Source of the DNA: Methylophaga sulfidovorans
Lineage (GTDB): Bacteria > Pseudomonadota > Gammaproteobacteria > Nitrosococcales > Methylophagaceae
Reading direction: 5' to 3'
Length of the DNA: 64,000 nt
Assembly (NCBI RefSeq): GCF_900114205.1
Contig: NZ_FOSH01000004.1
Location: 62,001 to 126,000 of the forward strand
Of this stretch, positions 53,181 to 63,055 are shown piece after piece. The notes beneath the pieces were generated by a model, which did not search any database, was not told the DNA's origin, and was given only the letters and a program-made list of their open reading frames with translations. Within the stretch, counting starts at the first letter, position 1. Each line of letters opens with the position of its first letter. Position numbers and translations under genes: made by a program.

Positions 53181-54455
53181 TTACAGGGCTTTCTCAACAG
53201 CAGTCAGCACGTCATAAGTGCTGGGTAAGCCACTGTCACGTAATTTTTTAAGTGGTAATGACACAGAACTATCACAGCGGAAGGTACGACCGACGTGATC
53301 AATGCCTGGCACACCAACAGGAATAAAGACTTCCGGTTCCTGCTCAAAAGTCATTCCTGAGCGGCCTAAAACAACAGTTGGTGTTTCTGTTTTTGGCGGC
53401 GTTAACTGAGTATTAAAACTGGAAATCCACACCAGGCAATCCACTTCACCCTCATCAAGCATACGCTGACCACGGTTCATATACGGATCATAGTCAGGCA
53501 TATTTCGGCTAAAGCTAGTTCGCATTGGATAGCCAGCTTGCCAGGAGGACACTGCATTCACCGTTGTGTCACCATCCTTACCGCCTAACATCAAACCATT
53601 ACAACGTGTGGTTTCATTGACTTCTTTGATCATTTCACACAGGTTTTGAATGCTTGCTTCAGCATGTTCCATACTCATTTCAGAACCAGACCAGGTCAGA
53701 ACGGAATATTTTGCAGCATTAATTTTTTCAGCGAGTTTAGAAAGTTCTGAAACGGCAATACCACCGACAGTTTCAGCCTGTACAGACTTACCTTTTACCA
53801 GAGCACGTAATACAGAAATCACTTCAGGTAAATCATCGGTATCACAAGGCAGAACAGACGCTTTTTTACCAGAGGGTGAAGTGGAAGCATCACCAGAAGG
53901 CGTTTTCCCTAAATAAATGACTTCCCGAGATTCAATATCCTGACCGAACATGCTTTCTTGTGGCCAGATCATACGTTCATAAAAACGGGGAAAACCTTTT
54001 TCAATATCACTACCGACAACGATAAGTAAATCCACACGGTTTCTGACTTCAGTCAGCGTGGTTGTCATATAGCCGGTATCCTGCAGCACCAGAATATTTT
54101 TAAAGGCATTATCGGAATAAAAACTGTCGACCGTTGCTCTTGTTGCATCAGCTACTGCCATTGCTGCACGAGCACCGTTTAAATCGGTTGCCATACCGCC
54201 TATCAGCGGCTGTTTGCTAGATTTCAGCAAACTCGCAATATGGTTTATGGCCTGTTCAAATGAAACATCCTGACCTTTTATTCGTGGTGAAAGATCGGTT
54301 ATGGGTGTCTCAAAGCCAGGTTTGGTGACCGCATCGCCATTTTCTTTCACCGTGACAGTATTGCCTTTAACTTCAATGACTAAATCATCGGAAGCAATAC
54401 CACAAAAAGGACTCACTACATCTTCAAAGATGTGAGCTTCTGTATTGTCCGTCAT
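53181..54455 (-). CDS. fhcB: Formyltransferase/hydrolase complex subunit B (FhcB)
   Basis: A 424-residue homologue of formylmethanofuran dehydrogenase subunit B. At the N-terminus, where archaeal enzymes bind a 4Fe-4S cluster with several cysteines, it reads VVSPFCGIASDDL, keeping only one. Loss of redox cofactors is expected because bacterial Fhc works as a hydrolase, not a formate-oxidising dehydrogenase. It is the first gene of the operon, with a gagga ribosome site. Confidence 0.93.
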   Translation of the reverse strand: MTDNTEAHIFEDVVSPFCGIASDDLVIEVKGNTVTVKENGDAVTKPGFETPITDLSPRIKGQDVSFEQAINHIASLLKSSKQPLIGGMATDLNGARAAMAVADATRATVDSFYSDNAFKNILVLQDTGYMTTTLTEVRNRVDLLIVVGSDIEKGFPRFYERMIWPQESMFGQDIESREVIYLGKTPSGDASTSPSGKKASVLPCDTDDLPEVISVLRALVKGKSVQAETVGGIAVSELSKLAEKINAAKYSVLTWSGSEMSMEHAEASIQNLCEMIKEVNETTRCNGLMLGGKDGDTTVNAVSSWQAGYPMRTSFSRNMPDYDPYMNRGQRMLDEGEVDCLVWISSFNTQLTPPKTETPTVVLGRSGMTFEQEPEVFIPVGVPGIDHVGRTFRCDSSVSLPLKKLRDSGLPSTYDVLTAVEKAL

Positions 54456-54557
54456 GTCGGTGTCCTCAATTACTCAAATTACAAAACTGAAATCAGTAGC
54501 GCTTGATAATAAACAGCCTGGACCATGACAGTCACGAATTAATTCAACTTTCTATTA

Positions 54558-55154
54558 TCAATTATGTTTGGCTCGCAAAAGGAGTGAGTCAATATTGTTA
54601 TCACGTAACTGCTTCTGCAATGCATCAGCTTTACTACGTCCAGCAATAGGGCCCACCTGAACGCGGTGCCACGTTTCTTTATTATCTATAGTAACGCTCT
54701 GAACTTTAGACTCAATACCTAATAAGGCTAATTTTGCCCTGAACCCATCAGCGTCACTTGCTCGCTTAAACGAGCCAACTTGCAACATATAACTGACATC
54801 AGCTTCAGCAGAGGGTTGCGTATCACTACCAATAGTCGCTTCAGCTGCGTCTGAATCATCTGATGGCGAAGTTACAATAGGTTGAGAACCCTTATTTTTT
54901 TTGTCGACCATGACTTCCATCTCAGGAAGTAAGGTATAAAAATCAAAAGTTGGTTCTACACCTTCTTTTTTTGCAGGCTTTTGTTTTTGTTTAGACTCGG
55001 TTGTTTTCACACTGCCTGAGGTATCGGCAGGAACATTATCTTTGAGGTGCAATAAAAACATCACAAATGCGCCTACTGCAAAACTCAATAACATCGGCCC
55101 CCATGGCAGGGAGCGTGATGAAGAGTCGTTACGTGTATTTCTTTTTGCCGCCAA
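54558..55154 (-). CDS. SPOR-domain protein
   Basis: A 198-residue inner-membrane protein. A short cytoplasmic tail and one helix (PMLLSFAVGAFVMFLLHL) are followed by a low-complexity linker and a C-terminal SPOR domain (YMLQVGSFKRASDADGFRAK, WHRVQVGPIAGRSKADAL). SPOR domains bind denuded septal peptidoglycan, so a division role like FtsN is plausible. It starts 11 bases after the argS stop, a conserved pairing. Confidence 0.92.
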   Translation of the reverse strand: MAAKRNTRNDSSSRSLPWGPMLLSFAVGAFVMFLLHLKDNVPADTSGSVKTTESKQKQKPAKKEGVEPTFDFYTLLPEMEVMVDKKNKGSQPIVTSPSDDSDAAEATIGSDTQPSAEADVSYMLQVGSFKRASDADGFRAKLALLGIESKVQSVTIDNKETWHRVQVGPIAGRSKADALQKQLRDNNIDSLLLRAKHN

Positions 55155-55165
55155 TGCTCAACCTC

Positions 55166-56923
55166 TTACATAGACTCAGGCGCGGAAACACCCATAACCG
55201 ATAATGCATTTTTAATCACTTGTCTGACTGCTGAAACCAGTAACAGACGTGCCTGACTCAATTCCGTATCATCCACAATAAACTGATGTGCATTGTAGTA
55301 AGTATGGAAATCACGAGCTAAATCAGTGAGATAATGCGCTAATAGATGCGGTGTATGATTTAATGCTGCTGTTTCCAGAATCTCAGGATAACGCGATAAC
55401 ATCGTCATCAGAGCATCTTCATGTGACTCAGTCAGCTTAGCTAAATGTTGTTTTGCTGCTTCAGCATCCCATTGTTGTCCACGCTCAGCCAATTGTCTGA
55501 AAACGCTACACACACGGGCATGAGCATACTGAACGTAATACACAGGGTTATCGTTACTTTGTGATTTTGCCAGTTCAAGATCAAAGTCCATATGCTGATC
55601 AGCACCGCGCATCACATAAAAGAAACGGGCTGCATCTTTACCCACTTCATTTCGTAATTCACGCAGCGTGACAAACTCACCACTACGGGTCGACATACCC
55701 ACTTTTTCAGTGCCACGGTACAGCACCGCAAATTGCACCAACAAAACATTTAATTTATCTGCATCCAGCTGCATTGACTCGACAGCGGCTTTAACGCGTG
55801 GAATATAACCATGGTGATCGGCACCCCAGATATCAATAATGCGATCAAAACCACGTTGGTATTTGTTGAGGTGATAAGCAATATCAGAAGCAAAATAAGT
55901 AGCCTGACCATTATCACGCACAACTACGCGATCTTTTTCATCACCAAAAGCAGTGGATTTAAACCACCATGCACCTTTGTCCTGGTATAGATGGCCTGAC
56001 TGTTTCAGCATCTCAACAGCTTTGTCTACATCCCCTGACTCAACTAATGAGCGCTCAGAAAACCATTGGTCATACTCTGTACCAAACTCAGCTAAGTCAT
56101 CACGAATGTCATTGAGGATGGCATTTAAGCCTTTATCAAAAATAATTCGATAGTTAGCTTCTCCTAATAAGCTTTTCGCTTTATTGGTTAATGCATCAAT
56201 ATGCATTTCTTTATCGCCACCTTCTGGCTCATCAGCAGGAATATCTTCAAATACCTGGCTGGCAGATAATAAAAACTGGTTACCAAATTCAGTTTTTAAC
56301 TCACCTGCAATATTTCTTACATATTCGCCTTGGTAACCATTACTTGGAAAGGTAAACACTTCACCAGATTCATCCAGATAACGGAGCCAGACACTGGTCG
56401 CCAGAATATCCATCTGCCGGCCGGCATCATTCACATAGTATTCACGGTGAACATCAAATCCTACAGCCGACAATAAACTACTAACCACTGAACCATAAGC
56501 AGCACCACGACCATGTCCGACATGCAAAGGACCTGTGGGATTAGCAGAGACATATTCAACTTGAACTTTTTTACCCTGGCCAACCTGGCTTAAGCCAAAC
56601 TTTTCACCTTGTTCAAGTACATCTTTGATGACTTGCAGGTTTGCTTCAGCAGAAAGGAAAAAGTTAATAAATCCAGGTCCGGCAATTTCAACCTTGGTGA
56701 CAAATTCTGTAGCGGGTAATGCTTCAATGATTTCCGTAGCAATTTGTCGAGGATTCATTTTGGCAGGTTTTGCCAGCATCATGGCAATATTTGAAGCAAA
56801 ATCACCGTGAGATTTATCTCTGGTTCGTTCGATCTGAATTTCAGGTAGTTCAAACTCTAAAGCATGTTTCTGAGTAAATGAGGATAAAGCCTGACCAAGC
56901 AGGTTTTTCAGTTGATTTTTCAA
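55166..56923 (-). CDS. argS: Arginyl-tRNA synthetase
   Basis: A 585-residue class I synthetase. The N-terminal Add1 domain (tRNA D-loop recognition) is followed by the HIGH motif as HVGHGR, a KMSKS-like GMSTRSG segment and the C-terminal anticodon-binding DALR domain. Length is typical. It is followed by the SPOR gene and preceded by priA about 105 bases upstream. Confidence 0.97.
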   Translation of the reverse strand: MKNQLKNLLGQALSSFTQKHALEFELPEIQIERTRDKSHGDFASNIAMMLAKPAKMNPRQIATEIIEALPATEFVTKVEIAGPGFINFFLSAEANLQVIKDVLEQGEKFGLSQVGQGKKVQVEYVSANPTGPLHVGHGRGAAYGSVVSSLLSAVGFDVHREYYVNDAGRQMDILATSVWLRYLDESGEVFTFPSNGYQGEYVRNIAGELKTEFGNQFLLSASQVFEDIPADEPEGGDKEMHIDALTNKAKSLLGEANYRIIFDKGLNAILNDIRDDLAEFGTEYDQWFSERSLVESGDVDKAVEMLKQSGHLYQDKGAWWFKSTAFGDEKDRVVVRDNGQATYFASDIAYHLNKYQRGFDRIIDIWGADHHGYIPRVKAAVESMQLDADKLNVLLVQFAVLYRGTEKVGMSTRSGEFVTLRELRNEVGKDAARFFYVMRGADQHMDFDLELAKSQSNDNPVYYVQYAHARVCSVFRQLAERGQQWDAEAAKQHLAKLTESHEDALMTMLSRYPEILETAALNHTPHLLAHYLTDLARDFHTYYNAHQFIVDDTELSQARLLLVSAVRQVIKNALSVMGVSAPESM

Positions 56924-57028
56924 CGTTGATGAACCTTGAATGCAATTTGAATAGTGTCGCGCATTTTACCCGATCATCAGCTTGGATTACATCCTTGTTT
57001 CGTTATCGTTTTAAGTTCACATTTTCAT

Positions 57029-59212
57029 TTACAAAAGATCGACAGGATCAATATCAATGGACCAACGTACTTTTCTTGCCAGTTTATGCCGTGAAATCAC
57101 ACTGATATGCCGATCCAATAATTGATGTAATGGTTTTCGTTGTGCACTACTCAGTAATAATTGTGCTCTGAAGCGTCCACCTTTTTTTTCCATAATAGCT
57201 GGAACAGGTCCCAAAATGAGAACGTCCTCTGATGCTTGCTGATGACATTGTGCGCTGAACTCTTGTAAAAACGCAGTTGCTTCCTCTCTATCTGTAGATT
57301 CAGCCCGGATAACAGCCCAATTAGAAACGGGGGGTAATTCCATGTCAATGCGTTCTTCCAACAAACTTTCTGCTGTTTTTTTATAACCGTTTTTGATGAG
57401 ATTCTTCCAGAAAAAATGTTCTGGTTGTTCAGTCTGAATCAGAACTTCACCGGACTTATCTCCACGACCAGCTCTTCCTGTGACCTGAGTAATCATTTGT
57501 GCCAGATTTTCTGTGGCTCTGAAATCAGCACTATACAAGCCCTGATCAGTATCAAGAACGCCGACTAAGGTGACATCATGAAAGTCATGACCTTTCGCCA
57601 GCATTTGTGTTCCTACCAGAATTCTGGCTTCCCCTTGTTTAATATCAGCAACCAAATCTGAAAAAGCATTCACTCTTTGTGTGGTATCACGATCAACTCT
57701 AATAACCGGGGTTTCAGGAAAGAGCTTTTGTAAATGCTGTTCAACTTTTTCTGTTCCAGCACCATAACTTTTCAATGATTTTGATTCACATTCTGGGCAC
57801 TCTTCGACTAGGCGCTGAATAAAACCACAATGATGACAAAATAAAATATTGCGATGTTGGTGAACGACCATCCTTGCATCACAGTGTTTACATTTAGCCT
57901 GCCAGCCACAGTCATGACACATCAAAACAGGCGCATAACCACGACGATTAATAAACAAAATAACCTGGTTACCTGCATCCAGATGTTTTTTAATTGCTTT
58001 GAGCAATATATCACTAAAGCCGTGTTCCGGATTTGCCTGACTGTTATCTACTAAACGTACTGCGGGTAATTGAGCACTACCTGCTCTTTGCGTTAATTCA
58101 AGTAATTGAAAACGCTTAAGTTTAACTTGATACAAACTTTCTAGTGAGGGTGTAGCACTTCCCATTACGATGGGAATATCGTATTTCTGAGCTCTGATAA
58201 GAGCAACGTTTCTTGCGTGATAGCGTAAGCCATCCTGCTGTTTATAAGAACTGTCATGCTCCTCATCAATGATGATAAGCCCAGGGTTAATTAATGGCGT
58301 GAATACAGCTGATCTTGTACCGATAATGACATTTGCCAAACCTGCTTTTGCTAATAACCAGGCTTGTTTTCTTTCTTTATCTGAAACGGACGAGTTAAGA
58401 ATAACAATGGTGGTATTTAATCTTTTTTTAAAGCGATCAACAAACTGTCCTGTCAGCCCTATTTCTGGAATAAGTATTAAAACCTGTTTATTGGCCTTTA
58501 AAGCTCTTTCAGTAAGCTCTATATAAACTTCTGTTTTACCGCTACCGGTAATGCCTTCTAACAAAAACGGTTGGAAGTGATCGTGTTTTTCCCAGACGCT
58601 GTTTACGATGTTTTGCTGTTGTTGATTGAGTGTTAAATCAAGATTCAGTTCATTACTTGGAATAGGTAATTTTGCTTTTTGCTGTTGTGATATTAAGCCG
58701 GCTGTTTCGAGTGATTTCAGAGAGCTGCTGACATTGCCTAAATACTGTTTGAACATCGACTGACTAATGCCATCGACATAATCTTCTAATAAATCCAGAC
58801 ATTGCTGCTGTTTGGAACCAATTTTTTTATCTGCTGTTTTTTCTGTCCTGAACCACCAGCTTTCCGTATCGAGTTCTGCTGGCTTACCTGTTCTTAGTAA
58901 TTTTGGTAAGGCTGTCTGAAAGCATTCTCCTAGTGGGTGGTGATAATACCGACTTACCCAAAGTAATGTTTGTATTAATTCATCAGGAATTAATTTTGAG
59001 TCATCTAATCTTTCTTCAATTGCTTTAAGTTTTGTTATTTCAACTTGATCGGTGATCTCACTGATCTTCATGACGATGCCAATACAAAGTCTATTGGCAA
59101 AATTAATCTTTACCCGAGTACCTATCTCCCACTGTGATGCAGGTAAGTCAGAAGTGTAATCAAACAATTGTCTGAGAGGACACGGTACGCTAATGTGAAG
59201 TATGCAAGTCAT
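57029..59212 (-). CDS. priA: Primosomal protein N' (PriA helicase)
   Basis: A 727-residue replication-restart helicase. The N-terminal fork-binding domain is followed by Walker A GITGSGKTEVY, Walker B DEEH, eight zinc-binding cysteines between about 430 and 470 (CHDCGWQAKCKHC, CHHCG, CPEC), and a C-terminal helicase domain with GTQMLAKGHDFHDVTLV. Its upstream region holds a cluster of DnaA boxes. Confidence 0.96.
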   Translation of the reverse strand: MTCILHISVPCPLRQLFDYTSDLPASQWEIGTRVKINFANRLCIGIVMKISEITDQVEITKLKAIEERLDDSKLIPDELIQTLLWVSRYYHHPLGECFQTALPKLLRTGKPAELDTESWWFRTEKTADKKIGSKQQQCLDLLEDYVDGISQSMFKQYLGNVSSSLKSLETAGLISQQQKAKLPIPSNELNLDLTLNQQQQNIVNSVWEKHDHFQPFLLEGITGSGKTEVYIELTERALKANKQVLILIPEIGLTGQFVDRFKKRLNTTIVILNSSVSDKERKQAWLLAKAGLANVIIGTRSAVFTPLINPGLIIIDEEHDSSYKQQDGLRYHARNVALIRAQKYDIPIVMGSATPSLESLYQVKLKRFQLLELTQRAGSAQLPAVRLVDNSQANPEHGFSDILLKAIKKHLDAGNQVILFINRRGYAPVLMCHDCGWQAKCKHCDARMVVHQHRNILFCHHCGFIQRLVEECPECESKSLKSYGAGTEKVEQHLQKLFPETPVIRVDRDTTQRVNAFSDLVADIKQGEARILVGTQMLAKGHDFHDVTLVGVLDTDQGLYSADFRATENLAQMITQVTGRAGRGDKSGEVLIQTEQPEHFFWKNLIKNGYKKTAESLLEERIDMELPPVSNWAVIRAESTDREEATAFLQEFSAQCHQQASEDVLILGPVPAIMEKKGGRFRAQLLLSSAQRKPLHQLLDRHISVISRHKLARKVRWSIDIDPVDLL

Positions 59213-59497
59213 TAATTAAACATAAAGAAAGAAAGATATTTTTTTAGTGATGTTAATGATTAATGCCTGTGGATTGTTGGATAGTTCTTATTACAACATA
59301 TAAATCATAATGTTACTTATGTGTCGACATGTTGATAACTTTAAAGCTGCGCAGGCTAAATCCTGTGGATAAAAGTTGTAGTTATCCACAGGTAAAGTTA
59401 TCCACAGCTTGTGATCGATCTTATAGGGATCTTATACAGCACTTATTACGAGTAGAATTTAACACTATTCTGATATAAAAATTTGTTTGGAGAATGC
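59213..59497. other. priA-folA intergenic region with DnaA boxes (origin-like or DnaA-regulated)
   Basis: About 285 bases without genes. Three exact TTATCCACA boxes lie at 59364-59372 (minus), 59382-59390 (plus) and 59398-59406 (plus), and a near-match TTATCAACA lies at 59330-59338 (minus). The left part (59213-59265) is strongly AT-rich, and GATC sites cluster at 59413-59431. The combination resembles the architecture of oriC but also fits a DnaA-regulated promoter or titration site. Confidence 0.6.
59417..59436 (+). repeat. Phased direct repeat GATCTTATA
   Basis: Two copies of GATCTTATA (59417-59425 and 59428-59436) with an 11-base period, about one helical turn. They lie next to the DnaA boxes and, with a GATC at 59413, put three GATC sites in 19 bases. 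Confidence 0.7.
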
Positions 59498-59995
59498 ATG
59501 AAAATAGCAATGATTGTCGCTATGGATGAACAAGGGGTGATTGGCAAAGAGAATGATTTGCCATGGAAGATTTCTGCGGATTTACAGTTTTTTAAGCGAA
59601 CAACCATGGGTAAACCCATTATTATGGGAAGAAATACACATGAATCTATAGGTAGACCATTGCCAGGTCGAAGAAATGTCGTTGTCACATCACAAAATGA
59701 TTATATTGCGGAAGGATGTGATGTTGTTCATTCATTGGAACACGCATTTTCTTTATGTGAGAATGCCGAAGAAGTCATGATTATGGGGGGCGCATCGCTC
59801 TATAAACAATGTTTTCCGCTGTGTGACAAACTTTATATCACACAAGTCCACGCCACCGTTGAAGGCGGCGATACCTGGTTTCCTGAATGGGATCGTTCTG
59901 AATGGAAACTGGTCAGTTCAGAAGACCATCTAGCGGATGAAAAAAATCAATATGATTACAGTTTCATGCTGTTTCAGAAGATTCAGAACAAATGA
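59498..59995 (+). CDS. folA: Dihydrofolate reductase
   Basis: A 165-residue enzyme that reduces dihydrofolate with NADPH. Motifs are GVIGKENDLPW, the NADPH-binding MGRNTHESIGRPLPGR and MIMGGASLY. The ATG at 59498 follows a ttggag ribosome site; a TTG opening at 59483 is rejected. Its 3' end overlaps the convergent TIGR02647 gene by 32 bases. Confidence 0.97.
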   Translation: MKIAMIVAMDEQGVIGKENDLPWKISADLQFFKRTTMGKPIIMGRNTHESIGRPLPGRRNVVVTSQNDYIAEGCDVVHSLEHAFSLCENAEEVMIMGGASLYKQCFPLCDKLYITQVHATVEGGDTWFPEWDRSEWKLVSSEDHLADEKNQYDYSFMLFQKIQNK

Positions 59996-60215
59996 TCTGT
60001 AATGCATGCTGTAAGTGTTCTGCAGCTTCATAACCTAAATCAGTCAGATAACCACCATCATGTTGGCTGATAAGTCCTTTTTTATATAAATTCTCAGTGG
60101 CATCGATCATTTCTTGTCTGGCGTTGTGGTGTACTTTAATGCCTGCTTGGGTACTGTTTAATGGGAATTGAAGTAATACTTCGATTTCTTCTATTAAATA
60201 TTGTTTGATTGTCAT
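59964..60215 (-). CDS. TIGR02647 family protein
   Basis: An 83-residue protein of a small gammaproteobacterial family, recognised by the pattern TQAGIKVHH, a mid-helix YKKGLISQHDGGYLTDLGYEAAEHLQ and its size. The layout suggests a winged-helix-like DNA-binding fold, but function is unknown. It converges with and slightly overlaps folA. Confidence 0.8.
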   Translation of the reverse strand: MTIKQYLIEEIEVLLQFPLNSTQAGIKVHHNARQEMIDATENLYKKGLISQHDGGYLTDLGYEAAEHLQHALQIICSESSETA

Positions 60216-60382
60216 TGTCTGAGCCTTTTGCTGTTTTTATGGATTTAAAATAGCATAAAGGCTGAAATTCATTTAGGTATTTGTGAAATATATCGGAATA
60301 TTTTCTTTTGTATAGAAATATGATGGACTTAGCTAGAATCTAGCCGTTATATAACAATAATGACAATAAGGGAGAAACAACA

Positions 60383-60727
60383 ATGGCTGCTCCAGTAATT
60401 ACCGATAACCCTCTTTACCAACTACTACGTGATGGTAAAGTTCAAGAATTTAATCAACGTGTTGCCGCCGGAGAACAGGTGGATCTAACAGGGTGTGATT
60501 TCAGACATTTAACCTTAGTTGGTTTGATAGCAAAAGGTCTTGATTTTTCAAACAGTTATTTCCGCCAAGCTGACCTGAGAGGCATTGATTTTACTGAATG
60601 CGTTAGCATGGAAGGTGCGAGCATTCATGGTGCAAAAATTTCAGGCGTCTATTTCCCTAAACAAATTGAAGCGGAAGAAGTTTTACTATCTCTGCAGCAT
60701 GGTACTCGTATGAGATATAAACTTTAG
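60383..60727 (+). CDS. Pentapeptide-repeat protein
   Basis: A 114-residue protein. Residues about 38-90 form a right-handed quadrilateral beta-helix from A(D/N)LxX-type repeats ([39 protein letters not shown]). Flanking ends are helical. Role unknown; Qnr-type gyrase protection is one precedent but is not indicated here. It has a gggag ribosome site and ends four bases into the convergent tatC 3' end. Confidence 0.88.
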   Translation: MAAPVITDNPLYQLLRDGKVQEFNQRVAAGEQVDLTGCDFRHLTLVGLIAKGLDFSNSYFRQADLRGIDFTECVSMEGASIHGAKISGVYFPKQIEAEEVLLSLQHGTRMRYKL

Positions 60728-61455
60728 ACGTCTTGCTGTTTTTTAGGTAAAAAGCGGGCGCTGAATAATCCCATTTCAAATAACAGCCAAATGGGGATAG
60801 CAAGTAAGGTCTGTGAAATTACATCTGGGGGCGTGAGTAACATGCCTATTACGAACGCCCCTACGATGATGTAAGGCCTTTTTTCTTTTAATGCCTCTAC
60901 TGTTGTCGCCTTAGTCCATATAAGTAGTACAGTGGCAATAGGTACTTCAAAGGCTAAACCAAAAGCAAAAAATAGTTTTAAAACAAAATCCAGATAACTG
61001 CTGATATCAGTCATTACTGCTACCCCTTCAGGAGCAGACTGAGTTAAGAAAGCAAAGATCAGTGGAAATACTGCGTAATAGGCAAAAACTATCCCCAAGA
61101 AAAATAAAATCGTACTGGCAAAGAGGAGAGGAAATACTAGTTTCTTTTCATGTGAATATAAACCTGGCGCCACAAAAGCCCAGAGTTGATATAACAACAC
61201 TGGTACCGCTAAAAGGATTGCAGTACTTAACGTTAATTTAAAGGGGGTCAAAAAGGGTGAAGCGACCTCGGTCGCAATCATGGTGCTGCTTTCTGGTAAT
61301 TGTTTTAATAGTGGTTCGGATAAAAAGTGGTAAAGGTCATTAGAAAAAGGCAGTAAACATAAGGCAATAACCAGTACAACCAATACGCCTCTCAGTAAAC
61401 GATCTCTTAGTTCAACCAGATGTGATATCAGAGGTTGTTGATCGTTATTATCCAT
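60724..61455 (-). CDS. tatC: Sec-independent protein translocase TatC
   Basis: A 243-residue six-helix membrane protein that recognises twin-arginine signal peptides. The N-terminal [13 protein letters not shown] motif and the GLAFEVP segment are characteristic. It overlaps tatB by eight bases. It ends the his-hit-tat gene series. Confidence 0.97.
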   Translation of the reverse strand: MDNNDQQPLISHLVELRDRLLRGVLVVLVIALCLLPFSNDLYHFLSEPLLKQLPESSTMIATEVASPFLTPFKLTLSTAILLAVPVLLYQLWAFVAPGLYSHEKKLVFPLLFASTILFFLGIVFAYYAVFPLIFAFLTQSAPEGVAVMTDISSYLDFVLKLFFAFGLAFEVPIATVLLIWTKATTVEALKEKRPYIIVGAFVIGMLLTPPDVISQTLLAIPIWLLFEMGLFSARFLPKKQQDV

Positions 61456-61750
61456 CTTTTTTATCTATCTCTTCAGGGGGATCTGTTTTTTTTACTTCAT
61501 CCAGTCTTTCATCAATATGAATTGTTTGATTCATATCAGACATGGTTTGGTTGGTTTTATTCAGAGCATCTTTAAGCTCTTGTGCGCGAAGTTCTTTTGA
61601 AATATCCGTTTTGATAGCATGTAAAGAAGCTTGAGCTCGCCCTATCCATAACCCTGTCACTCTGATGAGTTTAGGCAGTCTTTCTGGACCGACAACAATC
61701 AGTGCTACAAGAGCAATAACTAAGATTTCCCAGAATCCAATATCAAACAT
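61448..61750 (-). CDS. tatB: Sec-independent protein translocase TatB
   Basis: A 100-residue protein with a single N-terminal helix ([20 protein letters not shown]), the TatB-specific EIL and GPERLP residues, then an amphipathic helix and a charged tail. It is shorter than the E. coli protein, as in many other proteobacteria. It forms the receptor complex with TatC. Confidence 0.95.
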   Translation of the reverse strand: MFDIGFWEILVIALVALIVVGPERLPKLIRVTGLWIGRAQASLHAIKTDISKELRAQELKDALNKTNQTMSDMNQTIHIDERLDEVKKTDPPEEIDKKDG

Positions 61751-61770
61751 GGCAAATACGCCGGTTTAGG

Positions 61771-62010
61771 TTAGTGAGAAGTTTTATCTTTACTATCGCT
61801 TTTCTGTGATGATTCATGCGAATCATTGTGCTGAATAGAATCATGTTCACCTTTTTCGATGTCATCTTTTCCATCTTGCACTGAATCTTTGAAGTTTTTA
61901 ATGGCACTACCTAAATCCCCACCTAAGGAGCGTAACTTTTTTGTACCAAATAATAAAATCACAATGGCCAAAACAATCAGTAACTGCCAAATGCTAATAC
62001 CACCTAACAT
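61771..62010 (-). CDS. tatA: Sec-independent protein translocase TatA
   Basis: A 79-residue pore-forming subunit. One short helix ([20 protein letters not shown]) is followed by the FGTKKL hinge and an amphipathic helix ([15 protein letters not shown]), then a polar Ser/Asp/His-rich tail. tatABC order is standard. Confidence 0.95.
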   Translation of the reverse strand: MLGGISIWQLLIVLAIVILLFGTKKLRSLGGDLGSAIKNFKDSVQDGKDDIEKGEHDSIQHNDSHESSQKSDSKDKTSH

Positions 62011-62019
62011 GGTTATCTC

Positions 62020-62358
62020 CTAGTTAAATCCTGGCATTTTAGCGCCGCCAAGGATGTGAATGTGCAGGTGATCTACTTCCTGGCCGCCACCCGGTCCGGT
62101 ATTGATGATGGTTCTAAAACCATTATCCAGACCTTGGCTCTCTGCAATTTTAGGCAGACTGAGCATCATATGTGCGATAAGTGAAGCATGTTCCTGAGTA
62201 GCGTGGTCTAACCTTGCTATATGTTGTTTTGGAATAACTAATAAATGTACCGAGGCTTTTGGATTTATATCTTTAAAGACATAAATTAGCTCGTCTTCAT
62301 AGACCCGGCTTGAAGGTATTTCACCTGCGATAATTTTGCAGAAGATACAATCGTCCAT
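62020..62358 (-). CDS. hinT: HIT family protein (HinT-like nucleoside phosphoramidase)
   Basis: A 112-residue histidine-triad protein. The motif HLHIHILGG is present, with CIFCKIIAGEIPSS at the N-terminus. HinT hydrolyses AMP-lysine-type phosphoramidates and adenylates. It lies one base from hisE and ten bases before tatA, a common linking gene in this operon. Confidence 0.94.
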   Translation of the reverse strand: MDDCIFCKIIAGEIPSSRVYEDELIYVFKDINPKASVHLLVIPKQHIARLDHATQEHASLIAHMMLSLPKIAESQGLDNGFRTIINTGPGGGQEVDHLHIHILGGAKMPGFN

Positions 62359-62675
62359 TATTTACTCCGGTTAGCCTTTTCTTCCAGGCCTGACAGGCCA
62401 AAACGTCTTGCAAGTTCATCTAGAACTGCTTGAGTATCGATATCATTATGCGCCAGTAGAACAAGACTATGAAACCATAAATCAGCGGTTTCATAGATGA
62501 TCTCATCTTTGTTTCCACCCTTACCTGCAATGACAGTTTCTACTGCTTCTTCACCTAATTTTTTCAGGATTTTATCTGTGCCAGCAGCATACAGACTTGC
62601 TACATAAGAACTGTCAGCATCGGCTGATTTACGCTCAATGAGAACCTGACTAAGTTGTTTTATTATATCGCTCAT
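62358..62675 (-). CDS. hisE: Phosphoribosyl-ATP pyrophosphatase
   Basis: A 105-residue MazG-like pyrophosphohydrolase for the second step of histidine synthesis. The metal-binding [12 protein letters not shown] and [18 protein letters not shown] motifs are intact. It is a separate protein from HisI here, as in Pseudomonas, not fused as in E. coli. It overlaps hisI by four bases. Confidence 0.96.
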   Translation of the reverse strand: MSDIIKQLSQVLIERKSADADSSYVASLYAAGTDKILKKLGEEAVETVIAGKGGNKDEIIYETADLWFHSLVLLAHNDIDTQAVLDELARRFGLSGLEEKANRSK

Positions 62676-63055
62676 GAATAGATATCTTTTGGATCTTTTA
62701 AAACAGGCTCAACAGCTTGCCATTGACCTTCCTGAAGCTCATTAAAGAAACAGTGATGACGGCCAGTGTGGCAGGCTATTCCGCCTTTTTGAATCACTTC
62801 GAGCAAGATAGCATCATTATCACAATCCATTCGTATAGATTTAATAATTTGTTGATGCCCTGATTGTTCACCTTTATGCCATAACTTTTGTCGGGAACGA
62901 GACCAGTAAACTGCGTGCCCACTTTCTGCAGTCAGTTGTAAAGCATCTTTATTCATCCAGGCTAAAGTGAGTACTTGCTTGCTTTCAAACTCTTGTGTAA
63001 TAACAGGAACAAGTCCATCGCTGTTCCATTTTACTTGTTCTATCCAAGCTGTCAT
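62672..63055 (-). CDS. hisI: Phosphoribosyl-AMP cyclohydrolase
   Basis: A 127-residue enzyme for the third step of histidine synthesis. Conserved motifs are [27 protein letters not shown] and the metal-binding [11 protein letters not shown] with C and H of CHTGRHHCF. It begins directly after the hisF stop codon. Confidence 0.96.
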   Translation of the reverse strand: MTAWIEQVKWNSDGLVPVITQEFESKQVLTLAWMNKDALQLTAESGHAVYWSRSRQKLWHKGEQSGHQQIIKSIRMDCDNDAILLEVIQKGGIACHTGRHHCFFNELQEGQWQAVEPVLKDPKDIYS

